Assembly: GCA_963816785.1 (NCBI GenBank)
Contig: CAWFLL010000004.1
Span: forward strand, 248,001-312,000
Reading direction: 5' to 3'
Origin: VRUE01 sp963816785
GTDB taxonomy: Bacteria; Actinomycetota; Thermoleophilia; Solirubrobacterales; 70-9
Length of the DNA: 64,000 nucleotides
Both the position numbers and the translations under genes were made by a program. Shown in pieces: positions 38,145 to 45,883 of the stretch (positions within the stretch are counted from its first letter, which is position 1; each line of letters starts with the position of its first letter). The notes beneath the pieces are model-generated. The model was not told where the DNA came from and made no database searches. It was given only the letters and a program-made list of their open reading frames with translations.

Positions 38145-38403
38145 CCGCCATCCCGGTTTCCGCGGACCCAGAGACGCGCATCAATACGACGCCTGATGAC
38201 GGCGCCTTACGGATACCTTTCCGAGGCCACGCGACCGCTTCCTATCGGATTCCTCGGGGTCTCTCAATATCTGGGCAGCTCAACACAGGGTCGAGGGACG
38301 CAAGGCGTCGGGATTCTTCGCCTGATTCAGGTGCTCGCCCAGCGTCAGGACCTGGGCTGGCGTTCGGGCTCGCGCCAGCTGTGTGCCGGACCGCCGACGA
38401 CGA

Positions 38404-38745
38404 TCACGCCGCGGCCGGCGGCAATGCGGCCAGCGCGAACGGGCTCCCCTCCGAGTCCCGGCATACGGCCCAGCGCTCCCCGGGGTGGACAATCGAGCCA
38501 CCCAGCTCCTGGACACGCTCGAGCGCGGTGGCCATGTCCTCGACCGTGAAGTAGGAAAGCGAGCCGGTGTCGCCGGGCCCCATGCCACGCTCGTGCAGGC
38601 CGAGCCGCAGGCCGTCCTCCTCAGCCTCCCAGCCGTTCCCGGCACTCGCACCGCGCGGCGCCAGCTCGACCCCGAGCAGCCCGCGCCAGAAGCGCAGGGC
38701 GCGCTCCGGGTCGTCGGCGGGGAACTCGATCAGGGGTGTCGGCAT
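38404..38745 (-). CDS. VOC-family (glyoxalase-like) protein
   Basis: 113 residues: MPTPLIEFPADDPERALRFW, GDGLRLGL-like strand, LSYFTVEDMATALERVQELG and GGSIVHPGERWAVCRDSEGS. This is a single VOC unit of the type that dimerises to make a binding site. A near-identical, frameshifted copy is at 31969-32308. Its upstream flank (38757-38785) weakly resembles the tRNA-Pro acceptor piece next to that copy. Confidence 0.85.
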   Translation of the reverse strand: MPTPLIEFPADDPERALRFWRGLLGVELAPRGASAGNGWEAEEDGLRLGLHERGMGPGDTGSLSYFTVEDMATALERVQELGGSIVHPGERWAVCRDSEGSPFALAALPPAAA

Positions 38746-38805
38746 GGGACGGCTTCCGAGAATAGGGGGGCCGGATCAGCGCCGCAGCACCGAGGGTCTT
38801 CGAGG

Positions 38806-39387
38806 TCAATATCCGTAGCCGCCGCCACTACTTTCGGAGCTTTCCGTCGGGGCGGCTTCCGCTTCGCTGCTTGCTTGGCCTTCCACCAACGCGCCCGATT
38901 CATCCAGCGCCAACCACTTGCCGCCGAAGGCTTGGGATTCATTGCCGTTCGCTTCGCCCGGGTTTTCGTCCCCGACGAAGGTGTATAGCGGGTGGCCGCC
39001 GTAGGTCACCTGGAGCGTTCCGTCCTTGCGCTTGGCTGCGCCGAGCTGCGAGGACATCGCACCTTCGCCCCCCGTCGGCGCACCTTTGGTGATCACCGGC
39101 GGCCAACTTTCGGCGCACGCCCCGTAGCAAGACGAGGTGGTTCCCTTGTCCTTGGCGAAGGCATAGACGGTGAAGCCTTCCGAATCGACCAGCACCGCGC
39201 CGAGGCCCGGGACGCTCGCGCCGGTCAGCGCCATCGGGCCACCGCTTTCCGACGACGAGCTCGAGGCCGGCTTTTCACTGGCGCTGGAAGAGCTGCTGAC
39301 GGCTTCGCTGTTACTCCCGCCGCAGCCGGCGATGACGAGCGCCCCCGCGACAGCGAGAAGGGCGAACGCATAGGTCGTCCTGGTCAC
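38806..39387 (-). CDS. Lipoprotein with secreted repeats (COG4315-like)
   Basis: The GTG at 39387 follows AAGGAGGAACCCAA, a very strong site. Signal peptide with lipobox ALVIAGC, a Ser-rich linker, then two repeats of the secreted-repeat family: VDSEGFTVYAFAKDKGTTSS with CYGACAESWPP, and GTLQVTYGGHPLYTFVGDEN. It ends in a Ser/Gly/Tyr tail. These proteins are surface-anchored and of unknown function. Confidence 0.9.
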   Translation of the reverse strand: MTRTTYAFALLAVAGALVIAGCGGSNSEAVSSSSSASEKPASSSSSESGGPMALTGASVPGLGAVLVDSEGFTVYAFAKDKGTTSSCYGACAESWPPVITKGAPTGGEGAMSSQLGAAKRKDGTLQVTYGGHPLYTFVGDENPGEANGNESQAFGGKWLALDESGALVEGQASSEAEAAPTESSESSGGGYGY

Positions 39388-39535
39388 TTGGGTTCCTCCT
39401 TGGTCGGATCTAGTCCCTGGGGGAGCTGGGTCCCCGTGCCGCTCATGTCTCGATGCTCTCGGGTGGGTCTGCTCGAAGACGAGGAGGACATGGCGAAGTG
39501 GAGTACGGGATGGCCCGCAGCGAGGTTCAGAGGCG

Positions 39536-39588
39536 AACCGTCGGGCCCGATTCGTCTCTCGCAATCACTCGCAGATCGTCGAGCGAGT
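39536..39588. repeat. Dispersed 50-bp repeat, copy R1 (diverged)
   Basis: Shares GGGCCCGATTCGT and GATCGTCGAGCG with copies at 41098-41151 and 42250-42306. It lies in the 216-base gap between the lipoprotein and SRPBCC genes, which holds no gene I can support. Confidence 0.5.
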
Positions 39589-39603
39589 TCCCTTGCCGGA
39601 CTT

Positions 39604-40020
39604 CTAACTGGACGGAACGCCTGGAGCCGCCCCTTCGAGTGTCTGCTTGAGAGCGGCGAAGTTGGCGTCGACGCCTCGTTTGACGCCGCGCGCCGCCAGC
39701 GGGCCGAGCACGCCCGGGACACCCAGCTCAACCTCAGCTGAAAGGTGGATCGTGGTTGAGCCGCCCTCAGACGCGAATCGGTACCGGTGTACGAATGGGG
39801 TCGGCCCCGAGGTTGTGCGGATGCCGAACTCGCTGGGGTGCTCCCGGGCGAATATCTCGAGTCCATTCACAACTCGGCCGGTAGCAAGCTCGCGTTGCAT
39901 CGAATATGTCGAGTCCGCCTCTCCCACGCTTCCGGAGGTTCTGCGAACTGTCTGGACCGCCGAGTTCCAGAGTGGGAACTCGAGGTAGTCGAGCGGATCG
40001 CGGCTGACTTCAACTGGGAA
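39604..40020 (-). pseudogene. SRPBCC-family protein, N-terminally truncated
   Basis: The frame gives the middle and end of a polyketide-cyclase-type SRPBCC fold: LEFPLWNSAVQTVRRTSG, FVHRYRFASEGGSTTIHLSA, ending VDANFAALKQTLEG. The first strand and helix are shortened, and the frame runs without a start into the end of the quinone oxidoreductase gene. It probably lost its first 20 to 30 residues. Could still be read as a fusion tail if the upstream stop were misread. Confidence 0.6.
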
Positions 40021-41044
40021 CCAACACAACCTTGCCGACGTTGCGCCGTTCGGCGATGAATTCGTGCGCCTCACCGGCCCGCTCGAAGGGAAAGGCCGCC
40101 GCCACCACGGGCTCCAGGCGTCCATCCTCGAGATCGGCCATCAGTGGCCGCGTGACTCGGTCAAGGTCGCCCTCCCGGTCCCACCACTTCAGCATGTTGA
40201 GGCCGAAGACGCCTTTGTTCTCGTTCATCACCGCGAGGCTCTTCCACCAGGGAAGCGTCGCCAGCGGCATCTTCGCCAGGCTCATGAAGGTGGCCGGAAG
40301 GTCGCGGGCGCCGGCCTTTGAGCTCTCCGATAGCCCGTACATGACCAGACGTCCGCCAGAGCGCAACAGGCGGTAGTCCTTGCGAAACGAGGTCGGGCCA
40401 AGCGCGTCCATCACCAGGTCGACCCCCTCGCCGCCGGTGATCCTCATCACCTCGACCTCGAAGTCCTGGCTGCGGTAGTCGATCGGGTGGACGACCCCCT
40501 GGGCGCGGATCGCATCGTGCTTGGATGGTGAGGCGGTGCCGAAGATCTCGGCGCCGGCATTGCGGGCGACTTGCGTTGCCGAGATGCCCACGCCGCCGCC
40601 GGCGGCATGGATGAGGACGCGGTCTCCTTGCCGCAGGCCGCCCATCAGCATCAGCGCAGCGTAGGCGGTGCCGTAGTTCACGGGGAATGCCGCACCCTGC
40701 TCGAAGCTGAGCCGCTCGGGCAGCGGCAGGACCTGCGCCTCCGGAACCGTGACCAGCTCCGCCTGGCCGCCGAAACGGGTACCGGCGATAACCCGGTCGC
40801 CAACCGTGTGGGCGCTCACCCCCTCCCCCACCGCCTCGACCTCGCCTGCCACCTCGTAGCCAAGCACGCAGGGCCGCTTTGGGGCGTCGGGGTAGAGACC
40901 GACCCGGGCCAATGTGTCGGCGAAGTTGATGCCGGCGGCCTTAACCGCGATCCTCACCCCGCCCGGGCCAAGCGCCGGATCGGGTCGCTCCAGCACCTGA
41001 AGAACCTCTGGCCCGCCCGTCCCCGTCAAGACCACCGCTTTCAC
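40010..41044 (-). CDS. Zinc-independent quinone oxidoreductase (MDR superfamily)
   Basis: 344 residues. N-terminal GroES-like part (MKAVVLTGTGGPEVLQVLER, AGINFADTLARVGLYPDAPK), nucleotide-binding motif VLIHAAGGGVGISATQVARN at about 142, and VDLVMDALGPTSFRKDYRLL. The pattern is that of QOR/VAT1-type NADPH-dependent reductases, lacking the structural zinc cysteines. Reduces quinones or enones. Its end abuts the truncated SRPBCC gene. Confidence 0.9.
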   Translation of the reverse strand: MKAVVLTGTGGPEVLQVLERPDPALGPGGVRIAVKAAGINFADTLARVGLYPDAPKRPCVLGYEVAGEVEAVGEGVSAHTVGDRVIAGTRFGGQAELVTVPEAQVLPLPERLSFEQGAAFPVNYGTAYAALMLMGGLRQGDRVLIHAAGGGVGISATQVARNAGAEIFGTASPSKHDAIRAQGVVHPIDYRSQDFEVEVMRITGGEGVDLVMDALGPTSFRKDYRLLRSGGRLVMYGLSESSKAGARDLPATFMSLAKMPLATLPWWKSLAVMNENKGVFGLNMLKWWDREGDLDRVTRPLMADLEDGRLEPVVAAAFPFERAGEAHEFIAERRNVGKVVLVPS

Positions 41045-41097
41045 CTGGTCAACCCTACCCAGATCAACCGAGCGAGCCAGGCCCTTAACAGAGGGGG

Positions 41098-41151
41098 CGG
41101 GTCAAATCGGGGCCCGATTCGTTCCTCGCTACCGCCCGCGGATCGTCGAGC
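41098..41151. repeat. Dispersed 50-bp repeat, copy R2
   Basis: Begins GTCAAATCGGGGCCCGATTC, a short hairpin, followed by CTCGCTACCGCCCGCGGATC and GTCGAGCG. Nearly the same as R3 (42250-42306) and partly as R4 (48313-48346). It lies in the 243-base gap between the quinone oxidoreductase and the secreted protein; no gene is seen there. Confidence 0.7.
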
Positions 41152-41287
41152 GCTGGCTGTTCAACCGCTGGACCTCGGCCAGACTGACGGGACCGAGTGG
41201 GATAAGGGACGCGACGCCATGTGGGGGGGCGGCTACGGGGAGTCCTCACCAAACCGGTTCGATGCCGGCTGGCCGAATCGCCCTTGG

Positions 41288-41950
41288 TCAGAACCGGATC
41301 ACGACCAGCCGGATGTCCAGCACCGGGCCGGCGATGTTCGCGACGAGGTGATTGCACATGATCGCCGTGGTGGTGGTCGGGTTGGGAACGCCGGCCCCAG
41401 TGAAGGTGACTCCCCCCGGTAGCGAGTCCCCGTTAGTTACGGTCGCCAGCACAAAGTCGCCTGGCTGTGGGCCGGTCAAGCCTGAGGAGAGGGTGACGCA
41501 GCGGCCCGCTTCGATCCCGCCGAAGTCGAAGTCCGAGAATGTGATCTCTGCGACCTTCTTCGGGAAGTCGGCGGAGTCGCTGCCGTCGAAGCGGTCTGAG
41601 TCCAGCCCGGAGCCGGATCCGTCGACCTGCTTCACCTTATCGAGCACCTGCTGAGGGGAGTCCGGTGATCCAATCTGGCTCGCCGGCCCGCCACCAGCCG
41701 AGAGCTGGCCCGGAGCGAAATCCTCGCCGAGTAGCGACCCGTTTGCGACCTTCGCCGAGCTGACTGCGTTTGTGGCGATGTCGCTCTCCTTGACGTTGCC
41801 CTTCTTGATGTGTTTCGAGAGAACAGCGTTGTTGGCGATGTCTTTCGGGCCGATCAGGTCGGCGGCATAGGCGGTGCCGGTGAGGGCGATGGACAGCGCA
41901 ACGTAACCGACGAGATTGCTGCGGAGATGCGAAGCGAGCGTCCGGATCAT
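41288..41950 (-). CDS. Secreted protein with NAV/SAKV/NGSL repeats
   Basis: 220 residues. Signal peptide (LVGYVALSIALTGTAYAADL), then a repeat region IGPKDIANNAVLSKHIKKGN, VKESDIATNAVSSAKVANGS, then a beta-rich C-terminal domain. The repeat type is characteristic of abundant secreted proteins in Solirubrobacterales and relatives, and is my main clue to the host. Function unknown. Confidence 0.85.
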   Translation of the reverse strand: MIRTLASHLRSNLVGYVALSIALTGTAYAADLIGPKDIANNAVLSKHIKKGNVKESDIATNAVSSAKVANGSLLGEDFAPGQLSAGGGPASQIGSPDSPQQVLDKVKQVDGSGSGLDSDRFDGSDSADFPKKVAEITFSDFDFGGIEAGRCVTLSSGLTGPQPGDFVLATVTNGDSLPGGVTFTGAGVPNPTTTTAIMCNHLVANIAGPVLDIRLVVIRF

Positions 41951-42119
41951 CTAACGCCTTCCTGAGGGTTCGTGTCGACGGTGACCGGGCTTAAAGGCGA
42001 GGCCATTCAGCTCGCCGACCGCTCAGCGTCATCGAAGGATCACTGACGCCGAGCCTACCAGCGACACATACCCACCTCCGAGACCACGGGCGCGGATCAT
42101 GTGGACTTCTCCCTTCCGC

Positions 42120-42207
42120 GAGGGGGTAAGCAGCTGTCTTCGAGAGCGCCTCTCCTACAGGGAGGCTGCCGACGCCCTGTGCGTGCGCGAGGGGACCATC
42201 ACCAGCC
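42120..42207 (+). pseudogene. ECF sigma factor 3' fragment (region 4)
   Basis: The frame encodes LRERLSYREAADALCVREGT ITS, the helix-turn-helix of sigma region 4, which then runs directly into the GGTACC box sequence instead of the usual RLHRAR end. No region 2 is present upstream (41951-42119 shows nothing coding). The junction marks a rearrangement point. Confidence 0.65.
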
Positions 42208-42245
42208 TGGACGCATTGCACGATGCATCCGGTACCAAGCGGTAC
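42208..42245. repeat. Orphan GGTACC box (conserved arm element)
   Basis: GGACGCATTGCACGATGCAT followed by CCGGTACCAAGCGGTACC. It is nearly identical to the element found 92 bases right of tRNA-Pro fragments 3, 4 and 5, but here the expected core and GCGTCCC repeats are absent, replaced by the sigma factor fragment. Probably a recombined or deleted end. Confidence 0.7.
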
Positions 42246-42249
42246 CGAC

Positions 42250-42306
42250 TCTGCGGGTCAAATCGGGAGCCCGATTTGTCCCTCGCTACCACCCGCGGAT
42301 AGTCGA
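42250..42306. repeat. Dispersed 50-bp repeat, copy R3
   Basis: Starts with the perfect palindrome AAATCGGGAGCCCGATTT and continues CCCTCGCTACCACCCGCGGA and TAGTCGAGCG. It follows the orphan GGTACC box by 12 bases. R4 shares CTCGCTACCACCCGCGGATC exactly. Confidence 0.7.
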
Positions 42307-42389
42307 GCGATTTCGTAAGAGCTCCTAGTCTTGGGCCAGCCGTCCGCGACGATGCACGTCTCGGGTACTGTCGTCCTAACCGTCGACCC

Positions 42390-43326
42390 ATGCCACCCAA
42401 GACTCGATACGCACGAAGCGGCGAGGCGAGCATCGCCTATCAGGTCATCGGCGAAGGGGAAATCGATCTGCTGTCTGTGACCGGATGGATCTCCCAGATC
42501 GAGCATGCGTGGGAGGCTCCCCCTTTTCGCCGCTTCATGGAGCGCCTTGCCGAATTCAGCCGCCTGATCCTGTTTGACCACCGCGGGACCGGGTCCTCCG
42601 ACGACCTCGGCGGTGCCTATACGCTGGAGCAGGACGCCCAGGACGCTCTCGCGGTGCTTGACGCCGCCGAAAGCGAGCGGGCGGTCCTATACACAAAAGG
42701 GTTGGGGGGGCCGGTCGGCGCGCTGCTTGCCGCCGAACACCCTGAGCGCATCGCCGCGCTCGTCATGTTCGCATCGGTCGCGCGCTCCTCCTGGGCTCCA
42801 GACTATGACTGGGCGATGACCCCCGAGCAGCGGGAGGAGTTCGCCGAGCACACCAACGGTGATGTTCACCGACATCGTCGACTCCACCTTGCGCGCCTCC
42901 GAGCTTGGGGACGGACGCTGGCGCGACCTGCTCGCCCTCCACGACGAGGCGCTCCGCAAGGAGCTCTCTCGCTTTGGCGGGCGTGAGGTCAAGACGACGG
43001 GCGACGGCTTCCTTGCGACCTTTGCTGGCCCGCCTTCCTCCGCCCTGCGCTGCGCGCGGGCCATCACGGCCGCGGCGCGCGAGCTGGCAGTCGAGGTTCG
43101 AATCGGAGTGCACACCGGCGAGTGCGAGCTGATCGGCGAGGACGTCGGCGGGATGGCCGTCCACATCGCCTCGCGAGTCGGCGGACTCGCCGGTTCTGGT
43201 GAGGTGCTCGTGTCGAGCGCGGTGTATGGGGCAGTCGTGGGCGGTCCCTTCACGTTCGAGGACCGGGACGATTATGAGCTCAAAGGCGTCCCCGGACGCT
43301 GGCAGCTGTTCGCGCTCGACGGCTAA
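42390..43326 (+). pseudogene. Alpha/beta-hydrolase/class III cyclase fusion with internal deletion
   Basis: The first part (42390 to about 42850) is the N-terminal half of an alpha/beta hydrolase (SGEASIAYQVIGEGEIDLLS, RLILFDHRGTGSSDDLGG). The second (from 42859, other frame) is a complete class III adenylate/guanylate cyclase domain: MFTDIVDSTLRASELGD, KTTGDGFLATF (both metal Asp present), IGVHTGECELIGEDVGGMAV. Proteins with this fusion normally have about 280 residues before the cyclase; about 120 residues including the lipase His are missing at the join. The cyclase could still be made from the GTG/ATG at 42859. Confidence 0.8.
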
Positions 43327-43430
43327 GCCAGCCGAAGAAGGAAGAGAAAGAAGCGGTCCAGAAGCCGAGTGGCCGTCTCGCTCACGATCCAGGAACCCGG
43401 AACCCGCCTCCGAAGCGGGCTTCCCGAAAA

Positions 43431-43476
43431 TCGGGGAGGCAGGATTTGAACCTGCGACCGCTCGGCCCCCAGCCGG
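43431..43476 (-). repeat. tRNA-Pro(GGG) 3' fragment 3
   Basis: 46 bases: acceptor 3' strand, T arm (one compensating stem pair change, CAGG/CCTG), 3' anticodon stem and loop up to TGGGGG. Same orientation as the other fragments. Located 104 bases after the cyclase gene. Confidence 0.9.
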
Positions 43477-43583
43477 TGGATGTGGGTGTCATACACGTCC
43501 GGATGCGTCCCCACGCGTCCCTGCGTCCCCGGCTCGGGACGTAACGGACATATCGGAAGATGCATCCGGTACCAAGGTGGTAC
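43477..43583. other. Conserved arm right of fragment 3
   Basis: GCGTCCC occurs at 43505, 43515 and 43523; a GGTACC box follows at 43568, exactly 92 bases from the fragment end (43476). The same layout is seen at fragments 4 and 5. It looks like the attP-derived arm of an integrative element. Confidence 0.7.
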
Positions 43584-43635
43584 TGGACCAGCCGGCGCCG
43601 GCGACAGCAGGGGCTGAACCCGGCGCGCCCTCGTG

Positions 43636-44028
43636 TCAGGCCGGCGGGTTCTCGGCGAACTGCGGCGCGTCGTCGCCGATCCCGTGCCAGCTGGCCTTGT
43701 ATGCGACCTGGAGGTGAAAGCTCGGATCGAGTTCGAGATCGCGCATCAGCCCTGCGGCCACAAAGTACTTCTCGCCGAGGTCGTCGTACAGGCTGGATCC
43801 GCAGTTGCTGCAGAAGTTGCGGGGCGCGAACTCGCTCTCGTAGCGTTTAACCAAGTCCTCGCCCTTGGTGAACCTGAAGTTCTCCTTGGCCACGATCACC
43901 CCCGCAAGGCTCGAGCCCGTCCACCGCTGGCAGCGAGTGCAGTGACAGTAACCCAGTGCCTCGGGATCTTGAACCTCGTACTCGACGCCGCCGCACAAGC
44001 AAGCTCCCTTGAGTGTTTCAGTCATCAC
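43636..44028 (-). CDS. GFA/CENP-V family zinc protein
   Basis: 130 residues with the zinc-binding cysteines of the GFA fold: GACLCGGVEYEV, GYCHCTRCQRWTGSSLAG and NFCSNCGSSLYDD. The ATG (44025 or 44028) follows CAAGGGGGGTCGTG. Family members include glutathione-dependent formaldehyde-activating enzymes, though most have unknown substrates. It is the only intact gene of its tRNA-delimited segment. Confidence 0.9.
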   Translation of the reverse strand: MMTETLKGACLCGGVEYEVQDPEALGYCHCTRCQRWTGSSLAGVIVAKENFRFTKGEDLVKRYESEFAPRNFCSNCGSSLYDDLGEKYFVAAGLMRDLELDPSFHLQVAYKASWHGIGDDAPQFAENPPA

Positions 44029-44199
44029 GACCCCCCTTGAGTTGGCGTTGAACGACCCGTGGCAACGCTACCACCGGCAGGCCGCCGCGGTGCGATCGAT
44101 TCCTGCGCCGTCGCGACCGCCGGCGTGAACAAATCGCGTCGCGATCAGTCGATCCCGTGCCGCGGCACCGCGCGCCCGGGACATGCGGCCGCCGAGCGC

Positions 44200-44333
44200 G
44201 CTCTGCCCGACGAGAGCTGCCGGTGGGCCTTCTTCGACAGTTCCCGCAACGCTCCCGCACCTGGTGCTCTATGGATGTCTGCAGCAACCGCAAGACGACG
44301 CGCAGCTACCGCCGGCGCCGGGCCTCAGCCTGA
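44200..44333 (+). pseudogene. CGNR zinc-finger regulator, C-terminal fragment
   Basis: Translating to the TGA at 44331-44333 gives RTWCSMDVCSNRKTTRSYRR RRASA; one base earlier in another frame lies DESCRWAFFDSSRN. Together they match the CGNR zinc finger (Cys...Cys...WCSM..C.NR) that ends ABATE-type transcription regulators. One frame break (about 44242) and loss of the N-terminal domain make it a remnant. It ends 31 bases left of fragment 4. Confidence 0.7.
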
Positions 44334-44364
44334 GCAACTTCGGTTTCGTCGCCGGATCGTCAAA

Positions 44365-44410
44365 TCGGGGAGGCCGGATTTGAACCGGCGACCGCTCGGC
44401 CCCCAGCCGG
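44365..44410 (-). repeat. tRNA-Pro(GGG) 3' fragment 4
   Basis: 46 bases, identical over the core to fragment 5: acceptor CTCCCCG plus A, T arm GCCGG-TTCAAAT-CCGGC, 3' anticodon stem CCGAG and loop TGGGGG, read on the minus strand. The 5' half of the tRNA is absent. Confidence 0.92.
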
Positions 44411-44520
44411 CGCACATTTCCTGTCGATGCGTCCCTGGGCGTCCACCGCGTCTCCCTCGTCCCCGGCGGCGGACAGTCTGGACGCATTGCACGATGCATT
44501 CGGCACCAAAGCGGTACCAC
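44411..44520. other. Conserved arm right of fragment 4
   Basis: GCGTCCC-type repeats at 44429, 44439 (last base changed) and 44448; the box GGCACCAAAGCGGTACC begins at 44502, 92 bases from the core end. GGACGCATTGCACGATGCAT precedes it, as at 42208. Confidence 0.7.
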
Positions 44521-44701
44521 GCCATCCTTCACCGGTCGAGACCCACGGATCGGCAAGAGAGCCACGACCGGGCGCGGGAATCCAGCCCACGACCATTTCA
44601 TCCTTCCCCGAGCGCCGCTGCAGTTTCTCGGCGACAGCGAGCACGGTCGGAGCGGGATTGCGCGTGGAATGGTCGGTGCGCTGAACTCGCGTGAGATTCG
44701 C

Positions 44702-45883
44702 TCAGTTTGCTACCACAGGGCGTTCGGGCAGCGCCACATCGGGCGTTCGGGCCACGCAGAGGGCGAGGACCAGCAACCACATCGAGGGCGGGAAGCGGCG
44801 ACCGGGTGGCGGTGGGCCGTGGTGGTGTTCGGCCAGGCCGAGCAGGCGGATCACCTCCTCACAGACAGTGCCGTGCTCTCCCTCGATATCGCAGGCGAGA
44901 CGGGCCAGCGCCACCGACTCGGTCACGTCGCCCCCGGCGAAAGCGCGGCCGACCGCGGTCAGCAGATGGGAGCAGACCCGCTCCATCGATTGGTCGAGCG
45001 GGCCGGGAGGGCCAGGCGGCGGACCGGCGTCGGCCGGGTCCTCTCCGGCCAGGATGCGCTCGATCTGGCCGCCGGCGATCGAGGCGATCGCCTCGCGGTC
45101 GAGGCCGGCTGCCAGGGCGCAGCGAAGGTGCAGCGCGGCTGCGCCGAGGGGCTCCCCGTAGGGGTAATCGCTGGCCCAGAGGATCTGGCCCGGGGGCACC
45201 AGGCAGAAGAGCGCGATCAGATCGGCCGGGTTCCACCAGGAGGTGTCGATGAGCAGGTTCGGATGCTTCGGCATCAGCCGCCACAGCCAGGCGATGTCGC
45301 TGACCGCCGCGTGGGCGAGGATCAGGTGCGCGCTCGGGTGGCGCTCGGCCAGTTGGACTGTGTCGCGCCCCAAGGCGGGGATGCCGCGGCCGGCGTGGAT
45401 CAGGACCGGGACCCGCCGTTCGTTTGCCAGTGACACCAGCTCCTCGACCGCGGGCTCGTGCATGGCGAACTGCTCTGCGCGGGGATGCAGCTTGATGCCG
45501 CGAGCGCCAGCGTCGAGGCAGCGCCTGGCCTCGGCCAGCGCATCGCGATGGGGATCGACCCGGCAGAAGGGCACCAGGCGGCCGCCCGAGGCCTCGGCCA
45601 GGGCCAGCCCCTCGTCGTTGGCCGGTGGGTATCCGCCGGGCTCGTGCATCGGGAAGGCGACGGCGCGCGCACCGGCCCGCTCCATCGTCGCCAGCAGCTC
45701 CTCCGGCTCCTGCTGATAGCCGTCGGGGTCGTTGCGCCCAAAGTGGGTGTGGGCGTCGAAGAGCGAGAGCGGTCCGGCCTCCCGCTTGATCGCTTCCAGC
45801 CATAGCCGCGACTCGAGCTCGAGCGGCCCCCACTCCGGCTCTTTAGGGTTCGGCCCAGCGGCGACGTCAGCCACGGCCGGCAA
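44702..45883 (-). CDS. Amidohydrolase-family (TIM barrel) metal hydrolase
   Basis: 393 residues. Metal-binding blocks in barrel order: LFDAHTHFGRNDPDGY, GARGIKLHPRAEQF, VPVLIHAGRGIP, ILAHAAVSDIAWLW and ILWASDYPYGEPLG. This is the amidohydrolase-2 type, including decarboxylases and hydrolases of small ring or amide compounds. A C-terminal helical region of about 110 residues is extra. Its start overlaps the end of the lyase gene by 17 bases, so the two are co-expressed. Confidence 0.88.
   Translation of the reverse strand: MPAVADVAAGPNPKEPEWGPLELESRLWLEAIKREAGPLSLFDAHTHFGRNDPDGYQQEPEELLATMERAGARAVAFPMHEPGGYPPANDEGLALAEASGGRLVPFCRVDPHRDALAEARRCLDAGARGIKLHPRAEQFAMHEPAVEELVSLANERRVPVLIHAGRGIPALGRDTVQLAERHPSAHLILAHAAVSDIAWLWRLMPKHPNLLIDTSWWNPADLIALFCLVPPGQILWASDYPYGEPLGAAALHLRCALAAGLDREAIASIAGGQIERILAGEDPADAGPPPGPPGPLDQSMERVCSHLLTAVGRAFAGGDVTESVALARLACDIEGEHGTVCEEVIRLLGLAEHHHGPPPPGRRFPPSMWLLVLALCVARTPDVALPERPVVAN

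Noticed and set aside
43477..43583. CRISPR-like appearance of GCGTCCC repeats
   Set aside because: Units are only seven bases with unequal spacing of 8-10 bases; no spacers of uniform length and no cas genes.
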